Below the pieces are notes generated by a model, which saw only the letters and a program-made list of their open reading frames with translations, was not told the DNA's origin and did not search any database. This document shows, one piece after another, positions 14,052-23,799 of a DNA stretch of 64,000 bases. The translations under genes and the position numbers were made by a program. Position 1 is the first letter of the stretch. Each line of letters begins with the position of its first letter. The DNA is from Flavobacterium luminosum (GTDB lineage: Bacteria > Bacteroidota > Bacteroidia > Flavobacteriales > Flavobacteriaceae). Location of the stretch: NCBI RefSeq assembly GCF_023635005.1, contig NZ_JAMLJM010000006.1, positions 1-64,000 on the forward strand. The letters run 5' to 3'.

Positions 14052-15110
14052 TTAGATTGTTTGTAAAAAATCTAATGTATTTATGTGGTCTGCATAATCC
14101 CAAAGTTTTGGTTTTTGTGTTTGACCAAAATTTATACTATTATAAATCAGGTTATTAGATACGATACATTGGATTTTTTCTTGATCGTTTTCCAATCGCT
14201 GCGCTACTTGGTCTAGATCCTCGTAATATTCGTAAAAAACCGATGAAATAGGAGAGGCATAGCTTTGATCTTCTTTAATTGTAAGGAAACCATTGTCTAA
14301 CAATTGAAACATACTCATCAAGTATACCGCTTTATTGTAATCGTAGTTGTTTGCATATTTTTCGTAATGGATATAATCCTTATAGGCAAATATAGCTTCA
14401 AAAAAGTTTTTAAAATCGTAACCTTTAGGAACAAATAACTTAGATACATTACGGCAACCCAAACCAAAATATCTGAAAATATCTTCACCCAACTGTGTTA
14501 ATTCTTCTTGGGTTTCTTTTCCATTCAATACCGCGACAGAGTTTCTGTTTTTACGGATGATACTCGGTTTATTTTTAAAGTAATATTCAAAATAACGAGC
14601 CGTATTGTTACTTCCTGTAGCGATGACAGCATCGAAGTTTTGTAGTTTTTCTTCTGTAAATGTGATACGGTCGGATAATTTTGGAGCTACGGCGATGAGA
14701 TATTTAGCTAAAAAAGGTAATAATTTCTGATCGTTTGAGGATAGTTTTATCAGTGCTTTATGTCCGGAAACCAAGACAGATAAAAAATCATGAAATCCAA
14801 CCAAAGGGATATTACCCGCTAGAATAAGACCAACTGTCTTGGGTTCTCGTTCCGTATAAGTATAAGGAGTTAACCACTGGTTTAAATTTTCCTCCGTTAA
14901 AGCTTCTGCCCAAGATTCAATGGCAAAGTATACCTGCTCGGGGGTAAACCATCCGTTATGCGATTGCGATAAATCGATGAGTTGTACGAAGTCGTTAAAA
15001 AACGCATCGTTATTTTTTACTTTCGAATTTTCGGTAGTATTTTGCAGTGAAAACTGTTGTAAAAATTGCCCCAATTCTATAAAAGCATTAATTATTTCTT
15101 TTTGTGACAT
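14052..15110 (-). CDS. Acyl-CoA reductase (LuxC-like, aldehyde dehydrogenase superfamily)
   Basis: Reduces an acyl-CoA to aldehyde in the LuxC-like branch of the superfamily; the physiological substrate is unknown. The putative catalytic cysteine is in the FGLGCRNVSKL block. The frame is open up to 15185, but a -7 element lies inside that extension (15151-15158), and MSQKEIINAFIELGQFL is the natural beginning, so I use the ATG at 15110 (352 residues). It is transcribed divergently from a dicluster ferredoxin gene, a pairing I recall in many Flavobacteriaceae that may indicate shared redox use. Confidence 0.85.
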   Translation of the reverse strand: MSQKEIINAFIELGQFLQQFSLQNTTENSKVKNNDAFFNDFVQLIDLSQSHNGWFTPEQVYFAIESWAEALTEENLNQWLTPYTYTEREPKTVGLILAGNIPLVGFHDFLSVLVSGHKALIKLSSNDQKLLPFLAKYLIAVAPKLSDRITFTEEKLQNFDAVIATGSNNTARYFEYYFKNKPSIIRKNRNSVAVLNGKETQEELTQLGEDIFRYFGLGCRNVSKLFVPKGYDFKNFFEAIFAYKDYIHYEKYANNYDYNKAVYLMSMFQLLDNGFLTIKEDQSYASPISSVFYEYYEDLDQVAQRLENDQEKIQCIVSNNLIYNSINFGQTQKPKLWDYADHINTLDFLQTI

Positions 15111-15150
15111 TGGTTTCTTGTTTATGTATGGTTTACGTTGTAATTTTGCA

Positions 15151-15158
15151 CAAAAATA
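15151..15158 (-). promoter_or_regulatory. -7 element (TATTTTTG) of the acyl-CoA reductase gene
   Basis: TATTTTTG on the minus strand, 40 nt upstream of the chosen ATG. Transcription would start near 15145, so the longer reading frame beginning at 15185 cannot be made from this promoter. Confidence 0.45.
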
Positions 15159-15258
15159 AGCTTTTTCATATAAAGGCGTATGCAATATAGAATAAGCTTT
15201 TCAAATAGATTTTTAACTGCTTGGACTTTGATGTCTAAAAGCAAAAATAAAACGTTTC

Positions 15259-15609
15259 ATGGCTATTATTATAACAGACGAATGTATTAACTGTGGGGCT
15301 TGTGAGCCTGAATGTCCAAATACTGCAATATATGAAGGCGCAGATGATTGGCGTTGGAAAGACGGAACTAAATTGTCCGGAAAAGTAATTTTACCTGACG
15401 GAACTGAGGTAGATGCAGAAGCGGCTCAGACTCCTATTTCTGATGATATTTATTATATTGTTCCTGGGAAATGTACGGAGTGTAAAGGTTTTCATGAAGA
15501 ACCTCAATGTGCTGCCGTTTGTCCTGTCGATTGTTGTGTACCTGATGATAATCACGTAGAAAGCGAAGAAACATTGTTAAATAGACAAGCTTTCTTACAC
15601 AACGAATAA
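15259..15609 (+). CDS. Dicluster [4Fe-4S] ferredoxin, 116 aa
   Basis: Soluble electron carrier. Cluster ligands are visible as C9-x2-C12-x2-C15-x3-C19-P and C72-x2-C75-x8-C84-x3-C88-P, with C92/C93 after the second motif. The 8-residue spacing within the second motif is that of the Chromatium-type 2[4Fe-4S] ferredoxins. A ~45-residue insertion between the two motifs ([18 protein letters not shown]...) is typical of the Bacteroidota version. It has no signal peptide. Encoded divergently from the acyl-CoA reductase. Confidence 0.93.
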   Translation: MAIIITDECINCGACEPECPNTAIYEGADDWRWKDGTKLSGKVILPDGTEVDAEAAQTPISDDIYYIVPGKCTECKGFHEEPQCAAVCPVDCCVPDDNHVESEETLLNRQAFLHNE

Positions 15610-15647
15610 ACAATTAGAAAAGACACTTTTACTAATTTGTATAAAAG

Positions 15648-15677
15648 AAAAAAGATTGCCTATGGCAATCTTTTTTT
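15648..15677. terminator. Bidirectional terminator between ferredoxin and YebC genes
   Basis: AAAAAAGATTGCC-TAT-GGCAATCTTTTTTT: a strong stem with A and T runs on either side, serving two convergent genes. Confidence 0.8.
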
Positions 15678-15696
15678 GTTGAATATTTATTGTTCA

Positions 15697-16407
15697 CTAT
15701 TCTTGCATGGTGTGGAACACATTCATCACATCATCGTCTTCTTCAATTTTTTCCAATAATTTTTCGACGTCTGCTACTTGTTCAGGGGTAAGTTCTTTGG
15801 TGATTTGAGGAATTCTTTCGAATCCTGAAGAAAGAACTTCTATACCTCTTGATTCTAATTCTTTTTGAATAGCTCCAAAACTTTCAAAAGGGGCGTACAT
15901 AACGATACCGTCTTCATCAGCGAAAATTTCTTCTACACCAAAATCAATCATTTCTAATTCTAGTTCTTCTACATCTTGTCCTTCTGCAGGAATACGGAAA
16001 TTACAAGTATGATCAAACATGAATTCTACAGAACCTTGAGTACCTAAAGTTCCGTTACATTTATTGAAGTAACTTCTAATGTTGGCAACGGTTCTATTAT
16101 TGTTATCGGTAGCCGTTTCAATAAGAATCGCAATTCCGTGAGGTGCATAACCTTCAAATAAGACTTCTTTATAGTTAGCCGTATCTTTATCTGTAGCTTT
16201 TTTGATTGCACGTTCTACGTTGTCTTTAGGCATGTTAGCTGCCTTAGCATTTTGTATCACTGCTCTCAGACGAGAATTGGTTTCCGGATTTGGACCACCT
16301 TCTTTAACCGCCATTACAATGTCCTTACCAATTTTTGTGAACGTTTTTGCCATTGCTGACCAACGTTTCATTTTTCGTGCTTTTCTAAATTCAAACGCTC
16401 TTCCCAT
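15697..16407 (-). CDS. YebC/PmpR family protein
   Basis: 236 residues of the TACO1/YebC family, associated with transcription regulation and, in more recent work, with translation of difficult proline stretches. Recognisable features are the N-terminal basic block MGRAFEFRKARKMKRW, then FTKIGKDIVMAVKEGGPNPETN, AKAANMPKDNVERAIKKA and the acidic C-terminus. It is of normal length for the family, with no signal peptide and a cytoplasmic location. Monocistronic, with a terminator at its end and a promoter upstream. Confidence 0.93.
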   Translation of the reverse strand: MGRAFEFRKARKMKRWSAMAKTFTKIGKDIVMAVKEGGPNPETNSRLRAVIQNAKAANMPKDNVERAIKKATDKDTANYKEVLFEGYAPHGIAILIETATDNNNRTVANIRSYFNKCNGTLGTQGSVEFMFDHTCNFRIPAEGQDVEELELEMIDFGVEEIFADEDGIVMYAPFESFGAIQKELESRGIEVLSSGFERIPQITKELTPEQVADVEKLLEKIEEDDDVMNVFHTMQE

Positions 16408-16453
16408 TTCTGTGAGTATATTTTTAAACGAAATATTAAGTATTAATCGAATG

Positions 16454-16483
16454 CAAAATTAAAATTATAATGCATTTCAACAA
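16454..16483 (-). promoter_or_regulatory. Promoter of the YebC gene (TTG-N19-TAATTTTG)
   Basis: On the minus strand TTG (16481-16483) and TAATTTTG (16454-16461) are 19 bp apart, fitting the Bacteroidota consensus. The -33 part abuts the gcvT terminator hairpin. Confidence 0.45.
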
Positions 16484-16509
16484 AAAAAAGAGCTAAGAAG
16501 CTCTTTTTT
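16483..16509 (-). terminator. Terminator of gcvT
   Basis: AAGAGCT-AAGA-AGCTCTT stem with long flanking A and T runs, 15 nt past the gcvT stop codon. Confidence 0.7.
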
Positions 16510-16523
16510 GATTGTATAACGTA

Positions 16524-17606
16524 TTACTTTTTATAAAAAGGTAGTTTTACCACTTTAGCAGCAACGTCTTTATTTCTGATTCGGATGAAGATTTCAGAAT
16601 CAACCGCTGCATAAGCTGTAGGCACATAACCTAATCCGATTCCTTTTCCAAGTGAAGGGGATTGTGTACCAGAGGTTACTATTCCTATAATGTTTCCATT
16701 AGCATCTACAATTTCGTAATCATGACGAGGGATTCCTCTTTCTGTTAGTTCGAAACCTACTAATTTGCGAGAAACGCCTTCTTCTTTTTGTTTCTTTAAA
16801 TTTTCTGAATTGGTAAATTCTTTATCAAATTTGGTAATCCATCCTAAACCAGCTTCAAGAGGCGAAGTAGTGTCGTTAATATCGTTACCGTATAAACAGA
16901 ATCCCATTTCTAAACGTAAGGTATCACGAGCTGCTAATCCAATAGGTTTGATTCCGAAGGCTGCTCCAGCTTCAAACACTTTAGCCCAAATAGTGGTAGC
17001 GTTTTCATTTTTGAAATAAATTTCAAAACCACCTGATCCGGTATATCCTGTTGCCGAAATAATAACGTCTTGTACTCCCGCAAATTCTCCAATTTGGAAG
17101 GTATAGTATCCCATGTTACTTAAATCAACAGTAGTCAAAGATTGCATCGCTTCTGCAGCTTTTGGTCCTTGAATCGCTAATAAAGAATAAGCATCAGAAA
17201 GATTTTCCATTTCTACACCTAAATCATTGTGAGCAGAAATCCAGTTCCAATCTTTTTCTATGTTAGAAGCGTTTACTACCAACATATAATGGTTATCAGC
17301 AATTTTGTAAATGATTAAGTCGTCTACAATTCCACCTTCATTATTTGGTAAGCAAGAATATTGCGCTTTACCGTCTACCAGTTTTGAAGCATCGTTTGAA
17401 GTTACCTTTTGAATTAAAGCTAAAGCATTTTCACCTTTCAGCATAAATTCACCCATGTGTGAAACGTCAAAAACTCCCACACCATTACGAACCGTTTCAT
17501 GCTCAATGTTAACGCCTTCATATTGAACGGGCATATTAAATCCTGCAAAAGGAACCATTTTTGCTCCTAAACTTTCGTGAATGTGCGTTAATGCTGTATT
17601 TTTCAT
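16524..17606 (-). CDS. gcvT: Aminomethyltransferase, glycine cleavage T protein
   Basis: Transfers the aminomethyl carbon from the lipoyl arm of GcvH to tetrahydrofolate and releases ammonia. 360 residues with [15 protein letters not shown] (~17-31), [20 protein letters not shown], the folate-site region [13 protein letters not shown] and LEAGLGW. The C-terminal domain ends VKLPFYKK. The other glycine cleavage genes are not here, as is usual when the system is scattered in Bacteroidota. With serA/serC nearby it links serine, glycine and one-carbon metabolism. Confidence 0.96.
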   Translation of the reverse strand: MKNTALTHIHESLGAKMVPFAGFNMPVQYEGVNIEHETVRNGVGVFDVSHMGEFMLKGENALALIQKVTSNDASKLVDGKAQYSCLPNNEGGIVDDLIIYKIADNHYMLVVNASNIEKDWNWISAHNDLGVEMENLSDAYSLLAIQGPKAAEAMQSLTTVDLSNMGYYTFQIGEFAGVQDVIISATGYTGSGGFEIYFKNENATTIWAKVFEAGAAFGIKPIGLAARDTLRLEMGFCLYGNDINDTTSPLEAGLGWITKFDKEFTNSENLKKQKEEGVSRKLVGFELTERGIPRHDYEIVDANGNIIGIVTSGTQSPSLGKGIGLGYVPTAYAAVDSEIFIRIRNKDVAAKVVKLPFYKK

Positions 17607-17833
17607 CTGTTTATTGTGTTAATTTCGACCGCTAAATTAACTTATTTTTTTTAATTTTTGAAGGAATTGCAACAACATAAATCCCCCTTTTTGTTATATT
17701 TATAAAGAGTGAATTCTTTATATGGAATTGAGAGACAATTAAGCTATTCTTTAATGCTAAATTTAAAGTTTAAGTATTAGCCTTTCGAAACAAAAGAATT
17801 ATTTGTAAATTTAAAGTAGAGAAAATTAAAAAT

Positions 17834-18682
17834 ATGGGAAATTTTATTCAAATAGACAAAGAAATAGCACTTAGGCATTTTAGACCGATTGAAAAATTTG
17901 CTCATAAAGGCAGTCAAGGACATGCATTAATTATTGGAGGGAGTTATGGTAAAATAGGGTCCGTATGTCTTTCGGCAAAGGCTTGTCTGAAATCAGGAGC
18001 CGGATTGGTTACGGCTTATATTCCGAAATGTGGCTATACGATTATACAGACCGCCGTGCCAGAGGTTATGGTTATCACTGATGATTATCAAGATTTTATA
18101 ACGTCTGTAGATCATGATTTGAATTTACAGGCCATTGGTTTAGGAATGGGAATGGGAACCCAACAGGAAACTCATCAGGCCTTGTTTCTTTTTTTGAATA
18201 TGAATACTGTACCGTTGGTTATTGATGCGGATGCATTAAATATCTTGTCATTAAATAGAGAATGGTTGGAGTTGTTGCCCAAACAAACCGTTTTGACGCC
18301 ACATAAAAAAGAATTGGAACGATTAATAGGTGCGTGGCAATCAGAAGAAGAAATGATTGCAAAAGTTCAAGAATTATCCAATGCGCATGATATCATTTTT
18401 GTGATAAAAGGTGCGCCAACGTTGATTGTCTACAAAGAGCAAGTGTATCAGAATACTACAGGAAATCAGGCTTTAGCCACGGCAGGAAGTGGTGATGTAC
18501 TTACCGGAATCATAACCGGTTTGTTGGCGCAGTATCATGCTCCCTTTGATGCTGCTTTGGTAGGAGTTTATCTTCATGGTTTGACAGCCAATCAAGCGGT
18601 GGAAGAAACTGGATTTAATTCTTTTATAGCCTCAGATATCATAAAGGGCTTAGGGAAAGCGTTTTTAAGTTTACAAGCTTAA
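17834..18682 (+). CDS. nnrD: ADP/ATP-dependent NAD(P)H-hydrate dehydratase
   Basis: Repairs the hydrated, dead-end forms of NADH and NADPH. 282 residues of the ribokinase-like fold. Motifs: [10 protein letters not shown] (35-44), VIDADALN (129-136), TPHKKEL (155-161), KGAPT (192-196) and the catalytic/nucleotide loop GSGDVLTG (218-225). Many bacteria fuse this domain to the NnrE epimerase; here only the dehydratase part is present, so the epimerase must be separate or absent. Single gene followed by a bidirectional terminator. Confidence 0.9.
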   Translation: MGNFIQIDKEIALRHFRPIEKFAHKGSQGHALIIGGSYGKIGSVCLSAKACLKSGAGLVTAYIPKCGYTIIQTAVPEVMVITDDYQDFITSVDHDLNLQAIGLGMGMGTQQETHQALFLFLNMNTVPLVIDADALNILSLNREWLELLPKQTVLTPHKKELERLIGAWQSEEEMIAKVQELSNAHDIIFVIKGAPTLIVYKEQVYQNTTGNQALATAGSGDVLTGIITGLLAQYHAPFDAALVGVYLHGLTANQAVEETGFNSFIASDIIKGLGKAFLSLQA

Positions 18683-18691
18683 ATGAGAAAC

Positions 18692-18722
18692 AAAAAAGAG
18701 GTTAATTAAAAACCTCTTTTTT
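18692..18722. terminator. Bidirectional terminator, nnrD / TlpA-like gene
   Basis: AAAAAAGAGGTT-AATTAAA-AACCTCTTTTTT, a 12-bp stem between convergent genes. Confidence 0.8.
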
Positions 18723-18733
18723 ATTTTGTCTCA

Positions 18734-20098
18734 TTATTTGATGCCCAATTCCTTGAATTTTTCGATCAGTTTTGGGTCTGATGGGCGTGGAGCGTCAGAG
18801 GTTACAATATTGCCATTAGGGTCTACTAATATGAATCTAGGAATACCTTCGATGGCATAATCTTTTACAAATGTGGAATTCCAATCTTGGTCAGCAAATA
18901 ATTGAATACCTCCTAATTTTTTCTCGTCTACAAATTTTCTCCATTTCTCATAATCTTTTTTCGCGTCAATAGAAAGACTCACAAATTCAATGTTTTTGCC
19001 ATGGTATTCTTGTTCGATTTTCTGAAGACTAGGAATTTCGCGACGACAAGGACCACACCACGTTGCCCAAACATCAATATAAACATATTTTCCTCTTAAA
19101 CTTTCTAGCGAAGTAGTTCCGCCTTTATAATTTTCATAATCAAAAGTAGGCGATGGTTTTCCCGGTGTAAGTGTTTTTATTTTATTGAATTTTGCCGTTA
19201 ACACTTCTTTCAATTTTTGATTGTCTGATAACGACATGATTTCGTTGTAAAGCATTTCAGCATCTGGATTTCCAGCGATTACTTCGTATGCTAAATTTTG
19301 TATAAAAACGTTTTTTATTGAAGGGCTTTTGATTTGCTTAATGGCAGGCAAAGCTATTTTATAGGTATACTCATCATTTTTGTTTAGTTGATTGGCAATC
19401 ATTTGATTGTATTGATTGATAACCAACTGCTTGTAATGATTGGAAAATAAAAAATCTATTTCGTTGTCAAAATCAATGGAAGGATTGGTTTTAGGAAATG
19501 ACTCCGAAGTTTTAAATCCTTCTTTTTTAGCATAATGTTCGTGGTATCGTTCATAAATCAACCAATGCATTTGCTCAAAATAATCGATAGATTTAGTTTC
19601 TGAATCTTTGAAAAATTTATTGGTGAATTTCGTTTTTTTGAATAACTCTAAAACATTTGATTTTAAGGCTTTAACTTTTTCAATATAAAGTGGTTCTTCT
19701 AATGAATAAAATTCTTGAATATTTCCAATTCCAGCATTTAAAATTTCATTTTTTTCCTTCCAATAAGAATTTTCAAGACTACCGTTACCGGTGAATTTTA
19801 TTGTTTTGGCAAAGTCTTTTTCATCTGCAGTAATGCTTAGTTTTGTGCCTTTTCCTAAATATAAGGCAATACGATTGTTTTTAGAACCGAAAATGTAAGC
19901 TCCTTCATAATCAATAGAAAAGGTTTCGTTGAAAGAACCATCTTCTTTTAAGATAATTTCTTTGTCAAAAGATTCCCCTTTTAGAGTAATTTTATTACCG
20001 CTAGCGTTGGATATTTTTCCTGAAAGCGTGATGTTTTCTTTAGAAAACGCTAATGAACTTACTAAAAGGAATACCCAAATTGAAATGTAGTTTTTCAT
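18734..20098 (-). CDS. TlpA-family thiol-disulfide oxidoreductase with long N-terminal domain
   Basis: An exported thioredoxin-like protein. From the chosen start it has 454 residues: a signal peptide to about residue 19, an N-terminal beta domain like DUF4369 (~22-105), a helical region, and a C-terminal thioredoxin domain with WATWCGPC (344-351) and the cis-Pro loop GIPRFILVD. The reading frame opens 39 nt earlier, but MKNYISIWVFLLVSSLAFS is a proper signal peptide and a -7 element overlaps the extension. It probably reduces or isomerises periplasmic disulfides; substrates are unknown. Confidence 0.9.
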   Translation of the reverse strand: MKNYISIWVFLLVSSLAFSKENITLSGKISNASGNKITLKGESFDKEIILKEDGSFNETFSIDYEGAYIFGSKNNRIALYLGKGTKLSITADEKDFAKTIKFTGNGSLENSYWKEKNEILNAGIGNIQEFYSLEEPLYIEKVKALKSNVLELFKKTKFTNKFFKDSETKSIDYFEQMHWLIYERYHEHYAKKEGFKTSESFPKTNPSIDFDNEIDFLFSNHYKQLVINQYNQMIANQLNKNDEYTYKIALPAIKQIKSPSIKNVFIQNLAYEVIAGNPDAEMLYNEIMSLSDNQKLKEVLTAKFNKIKTLTPGKPSPTFDYENYKGGTTSLESLRGKYVYIDVWATWCGPCRREIPSLQKIEQEYHGKNIEFVSLSIDAKKDYEKWRKFVDEKKLGGIQLFADQDWNSTFVKDYAIEGIPRFILVDPNGNIVTSDAPRPSDPKLIEKFKELGIK

Positions 20099-20118
20099 GT
20101 GAAATGTATTAAGAATTC

Positions 20119-20126
20119 CAAATATA
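20119..20126 (-). promoter_or_regulatory. -7 element (TATATTTG) of the TlpA-like gene
   Basis: Exact TAnnTTTG match on the minus strand, 20 nt upstream of the ATG at 20098 and within the longer frame starting at 20137. It therefore decides the start. Confidence 0.5.
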
Positions 20127-20225
20127 AGGAATACCATCGGAATATATTCTAAAAGAAATACTAATTAAATAACTTGCAATTTAAGTTCATTTTGTTGAAT
20201 TTTGGCAACCTATTAAAGATATAAA

Positions 20226-21728
20226 ATGGATACAGTACACTATATAAGTTCTGATGTTTTTTCGTTAGAACTCTTACACGAAATCATCTCTCAGAACTAT
20301 ACTTTACAATTATCCGAAGAAGCTCGGGTTAATATTGATAAATGCCGATCATACCTCGACAAAAAAATGGCTTCACAAAATGAGCCTATATACGGAATAA
20401 ATACGGGATTTGGGTCTTTGTGTAATGTTAAAATTTCCAACGAAAATCTTTCTAAACTTCAAGAGAATCTTATGAAGTCTCACGCTTGTGGAACGGGTGA
20501 AGAAGTTCCTCATGAGGTTGTGAAAATCATGTTGTTGCTAAAGATTAAATCGTTGAGTTTTGGTCATTCGGGCGTGCAATTACAAACGGTAGAACGTCTG
20601 ATTGATTTTTATAATAACGATATCTTACCGGTAGTTTATACGCAAGGTTCTTTGGGCGCTTCAGGGGATTTAGCTCCGCTTGCTCATTTGTGTCTTCCTT
20701 TAATAGGTGAGGGGGAAGTGTATGTTGATGATTTTCGTCAACCTGCAGCTAAAGTCCTAGAAAAAAGAAATTGGAATCCAATCTCACTACAATCAAAAGA
20801 AGGATTAGCACTATTAAACGGTACGCAATTTATGAGTGCGTATGGTTGTTACACTTTATTAAAAGCAATGAAATATTCTTATTTGGCTGATGTCATTGGT
20901 GCTATTTCCTTAGAAGCTTTTGATGGTAGAATAGAGCCTTTTAATGATCTAATTCACATGGTTCGTCCGCACAAGGGGCAAATTGTAACCGCTCAACGTT
21001 TTCAAGAATTGTTAGAAGGTAGTCAAATTATTGAACAATCTAAAAAGCATGTTCAAGATCCATATTCTTTCCGTTGTATTCCACAAGTGCATGGTGCATC
21101 GAAAGATACGATTGATTATGTAAAGAAAGTATTTAAGACAGAAATCAATTCTGTGACAGATAATCCTAATATTTTTCACGAAGATGACTTGATTCTTTCC
21201 GGAGGAAATTTTCACGGACAACCGTTGGCATTAGTTTTAGACTTTTTAGGATTGGCTTTAGCTGAATTAGGAAGTATTTCCGAAAGAAGAACTTATCAAT
21301 TAATATCTGGTCTACGTGAATTACCAGCCTTTTTGGTGAGTGATCCAGGTTTGAATTCAGGATTTATGATTCCTCAATATACTGCTGCGAGCATTGTTAG
21401 CCAAAACAAGCAGTTGGCAACACCGGCCAGTATTGATAGTATCGTGTCGAGTAATGGTCAAGAGGATCATGTGTCGATGGGAGCAAATGCAGCGACCAAG
21501 TGTTTGAAGATTATGGAAAATTTGGAACGTATTTTGGCTATAGAATTGATGAATGCCTCTCAAGCTATAGAATTTAGAAGACCTTTGCGTTCTAGTGATT
21601 TTATTGAAATGTTTTTAAAATCGTACCGAGAAGAAGTGCCTCTAGTTAATGAAGATAGAATTTTGCATTACGATATCGAAAAATCAATTGCTTTTTTGAA
21701 TAGTTTTCAAATAGAAGAATTAGAGTAA
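20226..21728 (+). CDS. hutH: Histidine ammonia-lyase
   Basis: Deaminates histidine to urocanate. 500 residues with YGINTGFG (56-63), the MIO-forming triad A145-S146-G147 in GSLGASGDLAPL, NGTQFM, and QDPYSFRCIPQVHG. His86 in KSHACGTGE sits where HutH enzymes carry His; this sequence lacks the features of the flexirubin-type tyrosine ammonia-lyases known from Flavobacterium, so histidine is the likelier substrate. The rest of the hut pathway is not in the window. Monocistronic, with a strong terminator. Confidence 0.92.
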   Translation: MDTVHYISSDVFSLELLHEIISQNYTLQLSEEARVNIDKCRSYLDKKMASQNEPIYGINTGFGSLCNVKISNENLSKLQENLMKSHACGTGEEVPHEVVKIMLLLKIKSLSFGHSGVQLQTVERLIDFYNNDILPVVYTQGSLGASGDLAPLAHLCLPLIGEGEVYVDDFRQPAAKVLEKRNWNPISLQSKEGLALLNGTQFMSAYGCYTLLKAMKYSYLADVIGAISLEAFDGRIEPFNDLIHMVRPHKGQIVTAQRFQELLEGSQIIEQSKKHVQDPYSFRCIPQVHGASKDTIDYVKKVFKTEINSVTDNPNIFHEDDLILSGGNFHGQPLALVLDFLGLALAELGSISERRTYQLISGLRELPAFLVSDPGLNSGFMIPQYTAASIVSQNKQLATPASIDSIVSSNGQEDHVSMGANAATKCLKIMENLERILAIELMNASQAIEFRRPLRSSDFIEMFLKSYREEVPLVNEDRILHYDIEKSIAFLNSFQIEELE

Positions 21729-21734
21729 TTATAT

Positions 21735-21773
21735 AAAAAAAGGCTGGTTCCAATATCGAACCAGCCTTTTTTT
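21735..21773 (+). terminator. Terminator of hutH
   Basis: AAAAAAAGGCTGGTTC-CAATATC-GAACCAGCCTTTTTTT, a 16-bp stem, just after the hutH stop codon. Confidence 0.85.
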
Positions 21774-21850
21774 ATTAAGTATGTTACAATTTTTTATTGA
21801 TGAAAAACTTAATATTTTAATAAATTAGAATATTCTTTTGGATGAATAAT

Positions 21851-22354
21851 TTATCGCATCGATTTGTGAATTCGTCTCTTGTGTTTGGAATGTTTCAGAT
21901 TGTCATGTCCTGAAATAATACTAATATTTCCATCGATTTCCAACATGGCGAGTTTTACTTCTTTGTAATGAATCACACCATGTTCGCGCATTGCTTCTTC
22001 TAATTCTTCCTCTGTAATCCCAAGACGTTCTAAAGTTTTGTATTCAATTTTTCCGTTATGAATTAAAATTTCAGGTTTGTCTAAAATCAATTCTTTAACT
22101 AATGTCGATTTTAGAATACTCTTCTTGAAAATAAAATTAATAACAAACAAAGCCAGCGCAGCAATCAAACCTCCCATTAAGGTAGAATTAGTTCCCACCA
22201 TGGCATTTTGTACCGAATTACTAATGAGTAAAATTAAAATGACATCTGCCGTATTTAATTGCGACAGTTCTTTTTTGCCAAATATTCGCAAGGCGATTAT
22301 CATGAAAAAATAAACGGCTACACTTCGTACAACAATGTCTAGGTATTGATTCAT
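21851..22354 (-). CDS. DUF421 (YetF-like) membrane protein, 167 aa
   Basis: Three N-terminal hydrophobic segments (about 8-26, 38-54, 60-78) are followed by the cytoplasmic YetF C-terminal domain with ILDKPEILIHNGKIEY and the GITEEELEEAMREHGV block. Proteins of this family are small membrane proteins of unclear function. Its ATG overlaps the stop codon of the upstream protease-RimK gene by one base (TAATG), so they are co-translated, which hints at a shared role. Confidence 0.88.
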   Translation of the reverse strand: MNQYLDIVVRSVAVYFFMIIALRIFGKKELSQLNTADVILILLISNSVQNAMVGTNSTLMGGLIAALALFVINFIFKKSILKSTLVKELILDKPEILIHNGKIEYKTLERLGITEEELEEAMREHGVIHYKEVKLAMLEIDGNISIISGHDNLKHSKHKRRIHKSMR

Positions 22355-23724
22355 TATTTTATTTTAAAATTTTTCTCAATAGCTTTAATCATTTCACCAG
22401 CGATATCTTTGTGTGTGGCTCCTTCGATTCCTTCCAATCCCGGGGATGAATTAACTTCTAAAAGTAAAGGACCTTTTGAAGAACGAATGATATCCACACC
22501 AGCTACTTTCAAATCCATCGCTTTAGCGGCTTTAATAGCGATTCTCTTTTCTTCGGCAGTTACTCTAACTACAGAAGCGGTGCCTCCCATGTGAATATTG
22601 GCTCTAAATTCACCTGGAGCGGCTTCACGTTGCATTGCAGCTACTACTTTTCCATCTACCACGAATAAACGTAAGTCCTTTCCGTTAGCTTCTTTTATAA
22701 ATTCTTGTACTAAAATATTAGCATTTAAACTCTTAAAGGCATTGATTACCGATTCGGCAGCCTTTTTGGTTTCGGCTAAAACCACTCCTTTACCTTGTGT
22801 TCCCTCTAATAGTTTAACAATCAATGGAGTACCGCCTACCATTTGAATCAAATCGTTGGTATCTAAGGGTGAATTGGCGAATCCTGTTGTTGGGATATCT
22901 ACGCCGTTTTGAAGTAAAAGTTGTAATGAAAAAAGTTTATCTCTCGATTGAGTAATAGCAGCGGCTGAATTTAAAGCAAAAACTTTCATCGATTCGAATT
23001 GTCGGGTTAAAGCACAACCATAAAAAGTCATACTTGGGCGAATTCTTGGGATTACCGCATCAAAATTGTCTAAAACTCGTCCACCGCGATAATGAATTTC
23101 AGGCTTTGTAGCATCTAATTTCATGTAACATTCTTTAATGTTTAGAAATTCCATTTCGTGACCACGAGCTTCGCCGGCTTCCATTATTCTTCGGTTACTG
23201 TAAAGTTCAGGATTACTCGCTAAAACTGCGATTCTCAGTCCGGTTTTAGCTTCTTTGATAACTTGATAACTAGATTTTATTTCATCAAAGGTAGGTTGTC
23301 CCAACAAGTATTTTTCTTCGGGATCTACAACGAGTTTTCCAATCATGGCTTCGCGTCCCAAAAGCATCCTGAAGCCCATGGAGTCACGATTGGCAAGAGT
23401 TAATTCTATTTTCCAATTACTTTTTCCAATATTGACCTCCGTTTGGATGACAAATCTTTGCTCACGATAACCACTTGAGCTTTTTACAATGCGCTTGTCT
23501 ACCAATTTGGCTTCACAATGTTTGGTTAGTTTGGTATTGTTTTGAAGTGGATGAACATCAAATTTTACCCAGTTTTCATTGTTTTTTGTGAAAGGGACAA
23601 TGTTACTAGCGTGTATTGCAGAAGTTTTAGCTCCAGAATCAATTCTAGCTTTTACGTAAGGAATTCCTAGATCTGGAAACGAACACCATTCTTCGCTACC
23701 AATGATTACCTTGTTTTGTGACAT
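22354..23724 (-). CDS. rimK: Fusion of retropepsin-like zinc-protease-type domain and RimK ATP-grasp ligase
   Basis: 456 residues in two parts. Residues ~5-140 match the family called putative ATP-dependent zinc protease (PF05618, RimB/RloA2-like), with the aspartic-protease-like D29-S-G31 in [15 protein letters not shown] and LLGREAM further on. Residues ~165-456 are a RimK-type ATP-grasp ligase with the glycine-rich [12 protein letters not shown] and the metal-binding [14 protein letters not shown]. RimK ligases add glutamates to ribosomal protein S6 or build other gamma/alpha-glutamyl chains, and the protease domain could remove them, giving writer and eraser in one chain. That pairing is inference. 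Both domains look intact. Confidence 0.88.
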   Translation of the reverse strand: MSQNKVIIGSEEWCSFPDLGIPYVKARIDSGAKTSAIHASNIVPFTKNNENWVKFDVHPLQNNTKLTKHCEAKLVDKRIVKSSSGYREQRFVIQTEVNIGKSNWKIELTLANRDSMGFRMLLGREAMIGKLVVDPEEKYLLGQPTFDEIKSSYQVIKEAKTGLRIAVLASNPELYSNRRIMEAGEARGHEMEFLNIKECYMKLDATKPEIHYRGGRVLDNFDAVIPRIRPSMTFYGCALTRQFESMKVFALNSAAAITQSRDKLFSLQLLLQNGVDIPTTGFANSPLDTNDLIQMVGGTPLIVKLLEGTQGKGVVLAETKKAAESVINAFKSLNANILVQEFIKEANGKDLRLFVVDGKVVAAMQREAAPGEFRANIHMGGTASVVRVTAEEKRIAIKAAKAMDLKVAGVDIIRSSKGPLLLEVNSSPGLEGIEGATHKDIAGEMIKAIEKNFKIK

Positions 23725-23773
23725 AGATTTGTGATTATTTCAAAAAACTAAGGTAAGTAAAATTCTGAATAAA

Positions 23774-23799
23774 AAAAGCCTGCTAATTAGCAGGCTTTT
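23774..23799. terminator. Perfect palindromic terminator overlapping the 3' end of clpC
   Basis: AAAAGCCTGC-TAATTA-GCAGGCTTTT is a 26-bp perfect palindrome. The last five codons and the TAG stop of clpC lie inside it. Confidence 0.75.

Noticed and set aside
16520..17833. Glycine riboswitch upstream of gcvT
   Set aside because: The leader region is short and AT-rich with no tandem aptamer-like structure.
20226..21728. Tyrosine ammonia-lyase of a flexirubin cluster
   Set aside because: Sequence motifs follow HutH, and no aryl polyene or dialkylresorcinol genes are present.
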